DNA of 64,000 nucleotides from positions 310,001 to 374,000 of the forward strand of contig NZ_JYJB01000007.1 in the NCBI RefSeq assembly GCF_000956475.1. The letters are read 5' to 3'. Positions 23,929-32,800 of the stretch are shown piece after piece. The translations under genes were made by a program, and so were the position numbers. Numbering within the stretch: the stretch's first letter is position 1; each line of letters opens with the position of its first letter. Source of the DNA: Microbacterium hydrocarbonoxydans (lineage in GTDB: Bacteria; Actinomycetota; Actinomycetes; Actinomycetales; Microbacteriaceae). The notes under the pieces were generated by a model. That model worked only from the letters and a program-made list of their open reading frames with translations, did no database searches and had not been told where the DNA came from.

Positions 23929-25739
23929 GAGAGCTCCGCCTGCATACGCTGCAGCGCCGGAAGGCGCAGACCGGCTTCGGTGAACGTCCGCTCGCGACGG
24001 AACAGCTCGTCTGTGGGGCCTGCGTCGTGCACGCGGCCGTCGGCGAGGATCACGGTGTGGGTCGCATGCTCGGCGACGAGCTGCAGGTCGTGAGTGACGA
24101 TCACGATCGTCGTGCCGTCTCTGCGCAGGTCGTCGAGAAGGCCGAGGAGCTCGGCGGCCCTGGCGCGGTCCTGTCCGAACGTCGGCTCATCGAGGGCGAG
24201 CACCTGCGGTCGCGTGATCAGCGCGGTGCCGACCGACAGACGGCGCTTCTCCCCGCCGGAGAGGAGGAACGGATGCCGGTCGGCCTTGTCTTCGAGTCCG
24301 AAGCGGGCGAGCATCTCGCGGACGTCCTCCTCGAGCCGGGGCCCCCGAGCGTCGAGCCTGGGCCCCTGAGCATCGAGCCTGGGCCCCTGAGCCTGTCGAA
24401 GGGCGCCGTGCGCGAGCTCGTCGAACACGGTATGGGCGATGAACTGGTGCTCGGGGTTCTGGAACACGAAGCCGATGCGCGCCGCGAGCTCGCGCGGCGA
24501 CGCCCTGGCCGGATCGAGCCCGGCGATGTCGACCTGCCCCTTCGGCGGAGGCACGACGCCGGCGAGCGCCTGGATCAGCGTCGTCTTGCCCGCGCCGTTG
24601 GTGCCGACGATCGCGGTCAGGCTGCCGGCCGCGACATCGAGGTCGAGTCCGTGCAGGATCTCGCGTCGCCCCTTGCGCACCGTGAGGCCTCGTGCGCGGA
24701 TGACCGGACTCATGGTCGTCGAGCGAGCGAAGACGCGTTTCGTCTCGGTCGCTGCGCTCCCTCGCTCAACGAGCGGTTGTGTCAGCTCGGTCGCTGCGCT
24801 CCCTCGCTCACACGCCGGTGCAGTTCCACTGGTCGTTGAGCGAGCGTAGCGAGACGAAACGTCTGCGTCCGGGGCTGTGGAAGGGGCGGAAGCGAGCGCC
24901 GCCCCCAGCTCGGCGGCGGTGAGCGGCAGCGGGTCGAGGACCACTCCGGCATCCCGCATCCGCAGCGCCTCGAGCGTGGCGGCCGGAAGCCACACGCCCA
25001 TGGCGACCAGCTCGTCGACGTTGTCTCTGAGCACCGAGGCGGCGGGCCCGTCGAACGCCAGGCGACCCGCACGGTCGAGCACGATCACCCTGGTCGCGAA
25101 CCCCATGGCGGCATCGAGGTTGTGCTCGACGAGCAGGATCGCGCGGTCACCGGCCGAGACCACGTCGGCGAGCGCGTCGTACACATCGTCGATGCCCTGC
25201 GGGTCGAGATTCGCGGTCGGCTCGTCGAGCACGATGAGAGGAGAGCCCATCGCGAGAGCGCAGGCGATCGCGAGCCGCTGGCGTCCTCCGCCGGAGAGCA
25301 CGTCGGGGTTGTCGGAGCGCCGCTCCCACAGTCCGATGCGGTGCAGGGCGTCTTCCGTGCGGCGCTCGACCTCGGCCAGGGGCAGCAGCAGGTTCTCGGG
25401 GCCGAACGCGACCTCGTCGTACACGGTGCCGGTGACGATCTGCGCATCCGGGTCCTGGAAGACCATCGCGATCTGCGTGCTGAGAGCGGGCGTCGGCGTG
25501 GTCGCGGCGTCGAGAACGCCGACCTCGACCGTGCCGGTGAGCGTTGCGGGAACCGCATGGGGGATGAGTCCGTTTGTCGCGAGCGTGAGCGTCGACTTGC
25601 CCGAACCCGACGGCCCGAGCAGCAGCACGACCTCTCCGGCATGGATGTCGAAGGAGAGGTGCGCGGGCGAGGGGTCCACCGCATCGGCGTGGGTGATGGA
25701 CAGATCACGCACGCTCAGCAGGGGCACGGATGTGCGCAC
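23925..25739 (-). CDS. Fused two-domain ECF ATPase (EcfA-EcfA')
   Basis: Two complete ABC ATPase domains in one chain, about 604 residues. Domain 1 has Walker A LLGPSGSGKST, Q-loop MVFQDPDAQIVTGTV, signature LSGGGRQRLA and Walker B SPLIVLDEPTANLDPQ. Domain 2 has IVGTNGAGKTT, FVFQNPEHQFIAHTV, LSGGEKRRLSVG and VLALDEPTFGQDRARA. I chose GTG 25739 (VRTSVPLLSV) because GAGG precedes it; GTG 25784 would add 15 residues. The inter-domain linker is encoded by three family B repeat copies, and the helical subdomain of domain 2 has a 63-bp tandem repeat. First gene of the iron-linked operon. Confidence 0.93.
   Translation of the reverse strand: MRTSVPLLSVRDLSITHADAVDPSPAHLSFDIHAGEVVLLLGPSGSGKSTLTLATNGLIPHAVPATLTGTVEVGVLDAATTPTPALSTQIAMVFQDPDAQIVTGTVYDEVAFGPENLLLPLAEVERRTEDALHRIGLWERRSDNPDVLSGGGRQRLAIACALAMGSPLIVLDEPTANLDPQGIDDVYDALADVVSAGDRAILLVEHNLDAAMGFATRVIVLDRAGRLAFDGPAASVLRDNVDELVAMGVWLPAATLEALRMRDAGVVLDPLPLTAAELGAALASAPSTAPDADVSSRYARSTTSGTAPACERGSAATELTQPLVERGSAATETKRVFARSTTMSPVIRARGLTVRKGRREILHGLDLDVAAGSLTAIVGTNGAGKTTLIQALAGVVPPPKGQVDIAGLDPARASPRELAARIGFVFQNPEHQFIAHTVFDELAHGALRQAQGPRLDAQGPRLDARGPRLEEDVREMLARFGLEDKADRHPFLLSGGEKRRLSVGTALITRPQVLALDEPTFGQDRARAAELLGLLDDLRRDGTTIVIVTHDLQLVAEHATHTVILADGRVHDAGPTDELFRRERTFTEAGLRLPALQRMQAELS
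24331..24393. repeat. Three tandem 21-bp repeats inside ATPase domain 2
   Basis: Units at 24331-24351, 24352-24372 and 24373-24393, each beginning TCGAGCC and encoding GPRLDA/R heptads, run directly into a family A repeat (24384-24403, encoding LRQAQGP). They insert about 28 residues between the Q-loop and the signature motif, in the variable helical subdomain. Confidence 0.75.
24384..24403. repeat. Dispersed repeat family A, copy inside the ECF ATPase gene
   Basis: The sequence CCCCTGAGCCTGTCGAAGGG is the reverse orientation of the copies at 4091 and 4680, read on the minus strand as LRQAQGP. Confidence 0.7.
24736..24861. repeat. Family B repeat cluster in the ECF ATPase linker
   Basis: Three copies: CGTTTCGTCTCGGTCGCTGC... 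(24736-24770), a shorter direct copy (24786-24811) and an inverted copy ending GAGACGAAACG (24835-24861). The outer copies form a long inverted repeat. Read in frame they give ERGSAATE and related text between the two ABC domains. Confidence 0.75.
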
Positions 25740-25822
25740 GGCAGCCTCACTTCGACTCGCGGGCGCTCGCTCAGCACAAGCCACAGGCTCGGCGACCCCG
25801 GGACCCGAGGGAACGAACCCTC

Positions 25823-26710
25823 TTAACTTAGCTGAGCCTTACCTATTTCGCCACGTGCGCCCGACGCCGCCCACGACGCGAGCAGCCGCATCCGCTCTGC
25901 CGACGGCGAGCCCGGCTCGGCGCTGTAGATCAGCATCACGTTTCCGGGCTCCGCCGTGATCGCGAGCTCCTCGTAGGCGAGCACGAGCTCGCCCACGAGA
26001 GGATGCTGGAACCTCTTCGTGCCTGTTCCGTGCGTGCGGACGTCGTGTGCGGCCCACAGCTGCCGGAATGTCTCGCTGTGCGTCGACAGCTCTCCCACGA
26101 GATCCTGCATGGCCTTGTTGTGGGGGTCGCGACCGGCCTCTGCACGCATGACGCCCACGCACATGTGCGCCATGAGGTCCCAGTCGGGGTAGAACTCGTG
26201 CGACGCCGGGTCGAGGAACTGGAAGCGGGCCAGGTTCGGCATCCGTCCTCCTTCGCCGACGACCAGCGTGTAGAAGGCACGGCCGAGCGCGTTCATCGCG
26301 AGGAGGTTCTGCTGCGGATCCCGAACGAACGCGACCGCGTCGGTGATCGCGTCGAGAGCCCAGTGCAGGCTCGGCCGGGGTGCGGCGGCCTTCACCGCGC
26401 GTCCGCGGGAACGCCCGCTCGTGGGAATGCCGTCTGCGGCCCGTGCGAGGTCGAACAGGTGCGCGCGCTCCGCGTCGTCGAGCTGCAGGGCGCGCGCGAG
26501 CGCATCGAGGACGGATGCCGAGGCGCCGGCGATCGCGCCGCGCTCGAGCTTGGCGTAGTACTCGACGCTGACGCCTGCGATCGCCGCGACCTCGCTGCGG
26601 CGGAGCCCGTCGACGCGGCGGTTGCCGCCGGCGTTCAGCCCGACCGCCTCTGGGGTCACCCTGGCCCGGCGGGACATGAGGAACTCCCTCACCTCTGCTC
26701 GATTGTCCAT
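25823..26710 (-). CDS. XRE family regulator with MmyB-like ligand-binding domain
   Basis: A transcription factor of 295 residues: an N-terminal helix-turn-helix (about residues 28-75: RRVDGLRRSEVAAIAGVSVE, YYAKLERG) and the C-terminal MmyB-like PAS-type domain that binds fatty-acid-like ligands in Streptomyces (VRDPQQNLLAMNALGRAFYT; FLDPASHEFYPDWDLMAHM; KRFQHPLVGELVLAYEEL). Start ATG 26710. It is divergent from the Bcr/CflA exporter at 26813, its likely target, as in many MmyB-type pairs with oxidoreductases or efflux pumps. Its last codons (GKAQLS) contain the iron box of the following ECF operon. Confidence 0.9.
   Translation of the reverse strand: MDNRAEVREFLMSRRARVTPEAVGLNAGGNRRVDGLRRSEVAAIAGVSVEYYAKLERGAIAGASASVLDALARALQLDDAERAHLFDLARAADGIPTSGRSRGRAVKAAAPRPSLHWALDAITDAVAFVRDPQQNLLAMNALGRAFYTLVVGEGGRMPNLARFQFLDPASHEFYPDWDLMAHMCVGVMRAEAGRDPHNKAMQDLVGELSTHSETFRQLWAAHDVRTHGTGTKRFQHPLVGELVLAYEELAITAEPGNVMLIYSAEPGSPSAERMRLLASWAASGARGEIGKAQLS
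25828..25846 (-). promoter_or_regulatory. DtxR/IdeR-type iron box upstream of the ECF operon
   Basis: TTAGCTGAGCCTTACCTAT reads on the minus strand as ATAGGTAAGGCTCAGCTAA, matching 15-16 of 19 positions of the actinobacterial iron-box consensus TTAGGTTAGGCTAACCTAA. It lies 44 bp (or 89 bp, depending on start) upstream of the fused ATPase gene and overlaps the last codons of the XRE gene. It implies repression of the importer operon by iron-loaded DmdR/IdeR. Confidence 0.7.
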
Positions 26711-26812
26711 GCACAGCAGGCTAGACCGCCTCCCGCCGCCGAGGGGCGCCCTGTCGGTACACCCTTTCGCAGGGACTCCCACGCCGACGCGGATGAGCGG
26801 ATGCTGGATCGC

Positions 26813-28045
26813 ATGAACACCTCGACACGATCGTTCGCACGGCGGATCCTTCCGACGCTGCTGCTCCTGCTGACCGTGTTCGGCCCGATCTCGATGGACC
26901 TGTACCTGCCGGCGCTCCCCGCGCTGACGCTCGAGCTCTCGGCGGCGACCTCGGTCGCACAGCTCACGGTCACGGCCTGCCTCATCGGCCTCGCGGCCGG
27001 CCAGCTGATCGCCGGTCCGCTCTCCGACCGGTACGGGCGCCGCGGCATCCTGCTCATCGGCATCGTCGCCTACATCGGCACCTCGCTGCTGTGCGCGGCG
27101 AGCCCCTCGATCGAGCTGCTGATCCTGGCGCGGCTGGTGCAGGGGCTCACCGGCGGCGTGGGCATCGTGATCGCCCAGGCGGCGGGGCGGGATGTCTACA
27201 CGGACGGCGCGCTGATCCGCTTCTACGGGCGGCTCACCGTGGTCGGCGGCTTCGCGGCGATCGTCGGGCCGCTGATGGGCGGGCTGCTGAACGGCATCAC
27301 GGACTGGCGCGGACTCTTCGTCTTCCTCGCCGCGATCGGCGCCGTCATCCTCGTGATCACTCTCGTGGCGTTCGATGAGACGCTGCCCGCGGAATCGCGG
27401 ACGACGGGCGGCCTCGGGCACATCCTCCACGACTTCCGCGTGCTGCTGCGCGACCGGGTGTTCCTCGGTGCCATCCTCAACCAGGGCTTCCTGTACGCGG
27501 CGCTGTTCGCCTACCTCTCCGGGGCCACCTTCGTGCTGCAGGACATCTACGGGCTCTCGCCGCTCGCCTACGCCCTCGCCTTCGGCGCCAACTCGGCCGG
27601 TTTCATGGTTCTCGGCTTCGTGTCAGGGCGCACGGCCGGCCGCTGGCTGCGCGGCACGCTGAGCGTCGGCGTCGTCGTGGCGGGCGTCGGCGCACTCGGC
27701 CTTCTCGCCTCCGGCCTGAGCCGGATGCCGCTGTGGGTCGTGCTCGTGTCGCTGTTCCTTCTCGCCGGGGGCGTGGCGGTCAGCTCCCCGCCGGCCACCA
27801 CGATCGCCCTGATCGAGTATCCGCAGATCGCCGGCACCGCCTCTTCGCTGCTCGGCATGGTGCGGTTCGGGTTCGGCGGCATCGCGGCTCCGCTCGTCGG
27901 CGTGGCGGGGGCGACCAGCATCCTTCCGCTCGGCATCGTCACCGTGGCATCCGTCGTTCTCGCCGCCCTCGCGTTCGTCTTCCTGATCCGGCCGGCGCGC
28001 GCCGCGCAACCGGCAGCGTCCGAGACCATCACCACCATCCACTGA
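26813..28045 (+). CDS. Bcr/CflA family MFS drug exporter
   Basis: Proton antiporter of 410 residues with 12 predicted membrane helices (DHA1 subgroup). Signatures are GPISMDLYLPALPAL at the end of TM1 (motif D1 type), GPLSDRYGRRGILLIG in the loop between TM2 and TM3 (MFS motif A) and LVQGLTGGVGIVIAQAAGRD (motif B region). I chose ATG 26813; ATG 26801 four codons upstream is possible. Divergent from the XRE/MmyB regulator; an alcohol dehydrogenase gene begins 11 bp downstream and is probably co-transcribed. Confidence 0.9.
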   Translation: MNTSTRSFARRILPTLLLLLTVFGPISMDLYLPALPALTLELSAATSVAQLTVTACLIGLAAGQLIAGPLSDRYGRRGILLIGIVAYIGTSLLCAASPSIELLILARLVQGLTGGVGIVIAQAAGRDVYTDGALIRFYGRLTVVGGFAAIVGPLMGGLLNGITDWRGLFVFLAAIGAVILVITLVAFDETLPAESRTTGGLGHILHDFRVLLRDRVFLGAILNQGFLYAALFAYLSGATFVLQDIYGLSPLAYALAFGANSAGFMVLGFVSGRTAGRWLRGTLSVGVVVAGVGALGLLASGLSRMPLWVVLVSLFLLAGGVAVSSPPATTIALIEYPQIAGTASSLLGMVRFGFGGIAAPLVGVAGATSILPLGIVTVASVVLAALAFVFLIRPARAAQPAASETITTIH

Positions 28046-28056
28046 GAGGATCCGTC

Positions 28057-29082
28057 ATGCGCGGAGTAGTCCTGCACGCCCCTGGCGACGTGCGCATCGA
28101 AGAGCTTGAGATGCCCGTCATCGTCGAGCCCACCGACGCGATCATCCGCGTCACCGCCACCTGCATCTGCGGCTCGGACCTGTGGCCGTACCGCGGCGTC
28201 GAGCAGCTCACCGGCCCGCAGAGGATGGGCCACGAGTACATCGGCGTGGTCGAGAGCGTCGGCGACGCCGTCGCGCTGGTGAAGCCGGGCGATCACGTGG
28301 TCGGGTCGTTCGTCGCGTCTGACAACACCTGCGAGATCTGCCGCGCCGGGTATCAGTCGCGCTGCGTGCACCAGGTGATGATGGGCTCGGTGGGCACCCA
28401 GGCGCAGTACGCCCGCATCCCGCTCGCCGATGGCACTCTCGTCGTCACGCCGGGCGAGCCTCCTGCGGATCTCGTTCCCTCGCTGCTCGCGGCGTCCGAC
28501 GTGCTCGGCACCGGCTGGTTCGCAGCAGTGGCTGCGGAGGCCGGCCCCGGCAAGACGGTCGCGGTCGTCGGCGACGGCGCGGTCGGCCTGCTCGCCGTCC
28601 TCGCCGCCGCGCAGCTCGGCGCCGAGCGGATCATCGTGATGTCCCGGCACGCCGACCGGCAGGCCCTCGCACGTCGCTTCGGCGCGACCGACATCGTCGC
28701 CGAGCGCGGTGAGGAGGGCGTCGCGAAGATCAAGGAGCTCGCCGACGGGCTCGGCGCGCACTCCACGATCGAGGCCGTCGGCACACAGGAGGCCATGGAC
28801 CAGGCCATCCGCGCCACTCGCGCCGGCGGACATGTCGGGTTCGTCGGTGTCTCGCACGACGTCTCGATCGACGGGCTCGAGCTGTTCTTCTCGAGCGTGC
28901 ATGTGCACGGCGGCCCGGCACCGGTGCGCCGCTTCCTTCCCGACCTCATCCGATCGATCTGGAACCGCGAGATCGACCCTGGCGCGGTGTTCGATCTGAC
29001 GCTGCCGCTCGACGAGGCCGCAGAGGGCTACCGGGCCATGGACGAGCGCCGCGCGACCAAGGTGCTGCTCACGACGGACTGA
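28057..29082 (+). CDS. Zinc-dependent alcohol dehydrogenase family protein
   Basis: Medium-chain dehydrogenase/reductase of 341 residues. Catalytic zinc ligands are Cys38 in CICGSDLW and His59/Glu60 in MGHEYIGVV; the structural-zinc lobe is SDNTCEICRAGYQSRC with three of the four usual cysteines (the first replaced by Asp/Asn, common in this subfamily). The Rossmann motif is VAVVGDGAVGLLA (about residues 168-180). The ATG at 28057 has GAGAGGA upstream. Co-transcribed with the exporter in front of it, so possibly part of a detoxification pair. Substrate unknown. Confidence 0.9.
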   Translation: MRGVVLHAPGDVRIEELEMPVIVEPTDAIIRVTATCICGSDLWPYRGVEQLTGPQRMGHEYIGVVESVGDAVALVKPGDHVVGSFVASDNTCEICRAGYQSRCVHQVMMGSVGTQAQYARIPLADGTLVVTPGEPPADLVPSLLAASDVLGTGWFAAVAAEAGPGKTVAVVGDGAVGLLAVLAAAQLGAERIIVMSRHADRQALARRFGATDIVAERGEEGVAKIKELADGLGAHSTIEAVGTQEAMDQAIRATRAGGHVGFVGVSHDVSIDGLELFFSSVHVHGGPAPVRRFLPDLIRSIWNREIDPGAVFDLTLPLDEAAEGYRAMDERRATKVLLTTD

Positions 29083-29099
29083 GCGCCCGATCACCGGCT

Positions 29100-29136
29100 G
29101 CCGGGCCCCGGGGGACTCTGTCTTCCGGGGCCTGGC
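29100..29136. terminator. Bidirectional terminator between alcohol dehydrogenase and second S-component gene
   Basis: GCCGGGCCCCGG (29100-29111) pairs with CCGGGGCCTGGC (29125-29136), with one mismatch, in the 74-bp gap between two convergent genes. Confidence 0.7.
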
Positions 29137-29156
29137 ACAAGGGGGAGGCTCCGCGG

Positions 29157-29702
29157 CTACCGCCGTGTGACGCCCGCGCGGGTGAGTGCTGAGCCGATAC
29201 TGAGGCCGACGGCCGTCCAGGCGACCGGGCCGAGCACCGCGATCACGAGGTAGGCGATCTGCTCCCAGGTCGGTCTGACCGACAGATCGACGGCGAGATA
29301 CACGACGACTGCGACGATCACGCCGATCACGGCGGCGGAGATGAAGAAGCGCCATGCGCCCCAGCTGCGGTAGCGGGTGAGCGCAGCCACGCCCTCCTGG
29401 ATCGCACCGAACAGCAGGGCCGTGCCGAGGAAGCGCATCGTCCACGCCGGATTGAAGGCGCTCGCGATGAGAGCCGCGACCACATGAGTGATCAGGGCGA
29501 CGAGCGGGCGTCGCAGCACCTCCTGCGCGATGATGCCGGGCAGCACGTGCGAGCCGAGGACCAGGCCGTACAGGAACGCCGGTCCGGCGATCACCGGCAC
29601 GGTCACCCAGCCGGCGACTCCGCCGAGCATCCCGGTCGCCACTCCGATCGCGGCGCACACGAGCAGCACACGGGTCGACAGCGCGGAGGAGGGGGATGAC
29701 AC
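29157..29702 (-). CDS. Solitary YkoE-like ECF transporter S component
   Basis: Membrane protein of 181 residues with five hydrophobic helices. The stretch EVLRRPLVALITHVVAALIA, followed by LFGAIQEGVAALTRYRSWG, is a close match to the YkoE family of ECF S components, best known for hydroxymethylpyrimidine/thiamine uptake. It stands alone, with a GTG start at 29702, so it would need an energising module in trans; the EcfT and fused ATPase at 23.1-25.7 kb are the only such genes in the window. No TPP riboswitch was recognised upstream. Similar in layout to the S component at 21613-22242 but clearly divergent. Confidence 0.75.
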   Translation of the reverse strand: MSSPSSALSTRVLLVCAAIGVATGMLGGVAGWVTVPVIAGPAFLYGLVLGSHVLPGIIAQEVLRRPLVALITHVVAALIASAFNPAWTMRFLGTALLFGAIQEGVAALTRYRSWGAWRFFISAAVIGVIVAVVVYLAVDLSVRPTWEQIAYLVIAVLGPVAWTAVGLSIGSALTRAGVTRR

Positions 29703-29848
29703 CCATCCAGCCTACTGTCGACCATCGGATGCCGAGCCTGGCCGATCGGCCAGGAAGCACCTGTGGATCTGGTGTGAGTCCGAGGGCGCGGCTACGTTGA
29801 GCGATGGCGCGGCAACCCAGCCGCGCCGTGATCATCTGGGAGCACCAC

Positions 29849-32800
29849 ATGGGTCGAACCCCCCTCCGGATGGCAGCAGCCACAACCCTGGCAACGCTGT
29901 TCATCGCGTCGACGGCCACAGCAGGCTACGCAGGCGTGGAGGAGGTGACACATCCCACTCCCGTCGAGGGCACGCCGGGGCACTACATCGTCGTGATGAA
30001 GTCCGACCCGCTCGCCAGTTACACCGGCGACGTGAAGGGCCTCAAGGCCACGAAGCCCGCAGAAGGCGAACAGCTCGAGACGGACTCCGCCGAGTCCCAG
30101 CGCTACGTGCAGCATCTCGAGACCGAGCAGCAGAGCCTCGCCCAGCAGGTCGGCGTGACACCCGACACCAGCTACCAGGTCGTCCTCAACGGCTTCAGCG
30201 CACAGCTCACCGGCGAGCAGGTCGACAAGCTGCGTGCGTCGAAAGACGTGTACGACGTGTACCCCGACGAGATCCGCCACCCCGACGCGCAGACCTCGAC
30301 CTCGTTCCTCGGGCTCGGCGACGACAAGAAGGGCCGCGGCGGCATCTGGCAGGCGACAGGAGGTGTCGACCGTGCGGGCGAGGGCGTCGTCGTCGGCGTG
30401 ATCGACACGGGCATCGCGCCGGAGCATCCGTCCTTCGCGGGCAAGAAGCTCAAGAAGCAGAAGAAGCAGCAGAACCGTCACAAGGGCGCAGAGCCCTACA
30501 CCGACGGCACCTACATCTACTTCGACAAGTCCGACGGCGGGCAGTTCCGCTCGCTGATGGTCGAGGGCCAGGAGTGGGACAGGAGCGACTACTCCTCGAA
30601 GATCATCGGCGCGCAGTACTTCTACACGGGCGCCGAGGCCGACGGCTTCGACTTCCAGTACGACTTCCTGTCGCCGCGCGACGGCGCCGGCCACGGCTCG
30701 CACACCGCGAGCACGGCGGCCGGGAACTTCGGAGTGCAGGCGTCGATCGAGAATGTCGACTTCGGCAAGATCTCGGGCGTCGCACCCGGCGCGAAGATCT
30801 CGGCCTACAAGGCCTGCTACGAGGGCCCCGACCCGGCGGTGACCACGGATGACATCTGCGCGCTCAGCGACCTCGTCGCGGCGATCGATCAGGCCGTCGC
30901 CGACGGCGTCGACGTGATCAACTACTCGATCGGCGGAGGAGCAGCCAAGACCGTGCTCGCTCCCGAGGACATCGCGTTCTTCAACGCCGCCGCTGCCGGA
31001 GTGTTCGTGTCGGCCAGCGCCGGCAACGACGGCCCCGACGTCTCGACAGCTGACCATGCCTCACCCTGGTACACCACTGTCGCGGCATCCACGATCCCGA
31101 CCTGGGAGGGCACCGTCACCTTCGACGGGTTCGCGCAGGCCGGGGCTTCGGTGAGCGTGCCGTTCGGCGGCGAGGTGACCGGCCCGTCGATCTATGCGGG
31201 TGACGCGGCCGCGGCGGGCGCCGCGAACGCCCAGCTCTGCTACCCCGGCACGCTGGACCCGGCGAAGGTCGCCGGTCACATCGTGGTCTGCGATCGCGGT
31301 GGCAACGCGCGCGCCGAGAAGTCGCAGGTCGTGAAGGATGCCGGCAGCATGGGCATGATCCTCGTGAACGTGCCAGGCGGAGCCGACTCGCTCGACAACG
31401 ACTTCCACGCCGTGCCGACAGTGCACCTGGCCTCCGCCTACCGTGCGGCCGTCCTCGCCTACGTGCAGGGCGGCGCCGACCGGCCCGTCACGCTGATCGG
31501 CGAGAACACCACGGGCGTCACGACTCCGGTCCCGCAGATCGCGGGATTCTCGAGCCGCGGCCCGATGCTCGCCGACGGCAGTGACATCATGAAGCCCGAT
31601 GTCGCCGCGCCCGGCGTGGCGATTCTTGCGGCCACGAACAACGCCGCCGACGAGGCGCCGACCTTCGGCATCCTCTCGGGCACGTCGATGGCTGCTCCGC
31701 ACGTCGCAGGCCTCGCGGCCCTGTACCTGGGCGAGCGTCCGAACGCGACCCCGGCCGAGATCAAGTCGGCCATGATGACGACGGCCTACGACACCGTGAA
31801 CGCCGACGGCTCGAAGAACGCCAACCCCTTCGAGCAGGGCGCGGGTGAGGTCGACCCGAAGCGCTACCTGGCACCGGGGCTTCTGTATCTGAACGGCGTG
31901 CAGGACTGGGCCGCGTTCCTCGAGGGCAAGGGCCTGGCGCAGTTCGACGGCGTCGACCCGATCGACGGCAGCGATCTCAACATCGCGTCCTTCTCGATCG
32001 GTTCGCTCGCGAGCGCGCAGACGGTCACCCGCACGGTGACCTCGACCGAGGCCGGCACGTTCACGGCATCCGTCGATCTGCCCGGCGTCGATGTCACGGT
32101 CGAGCCGTCCACGCTGAACTTCAGCAAGGCCGGCGAGACCGCGACCTTCACGGTCACGTTCGACAACGCCACCGCCCCGGTCGAGCAGTGGGCCACCGGC
32201 TCGCTCACCTGGTCGAGTGCGAAGAACACGGTGCGCTCGCCGATCGCGGTGTTCCCGGTGACGGCGGATGCTCCGGCCGAGGTGTCCGGCACGGGCCTCG
32301 ACGGAGCCACCACGGTGGAGATCACGCCGGGTCTGGACGGAGACCTGGCCCTGAACCTGTCGGGCCTCGCACCGTTCCAGCTGCTCGCCGACCCGGATGG
32401 CCGGGTCGAGGGGCACTCGGGCGACGAGGCGTCGGGCGACGAGAACAAGGACGTGGCGTGGATCGTGGACGTGCCTGCCGGTACGACGCTGTCGCGCTTC
32501 GACCTCGACTCGTCCGACGACACGGGCAGCGACCTCGACCTGTCGGTGTACCACGTGGTGAGCGCGGACGACCTGCGCTACTACGACAAGTGGACGTCGG
32601 CGACGGGCTCTGCCGATGAGCAGGTCACGCTCACCGCTCCCGAGGCGGGGACGTACATGGTCGTCGCGAACGTGTACTCGACCTCGGCTCCGATGACGTG
32701 GGACATGACCTACGCCAACGTGCTGCCGGCCGGCGAGGGCGCGTTCGCGGTGAACCCGAACCCGATCGCCGCGGTCCGCGGTGAGAAGACGAACTACGAG

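Noticed and set aside
29703..29848. TPP riboswitch near the YkoE-like gene
   Set aside because: The gap lacks the conserved thi-box segments (CUGAGA, GAUxAxxC).
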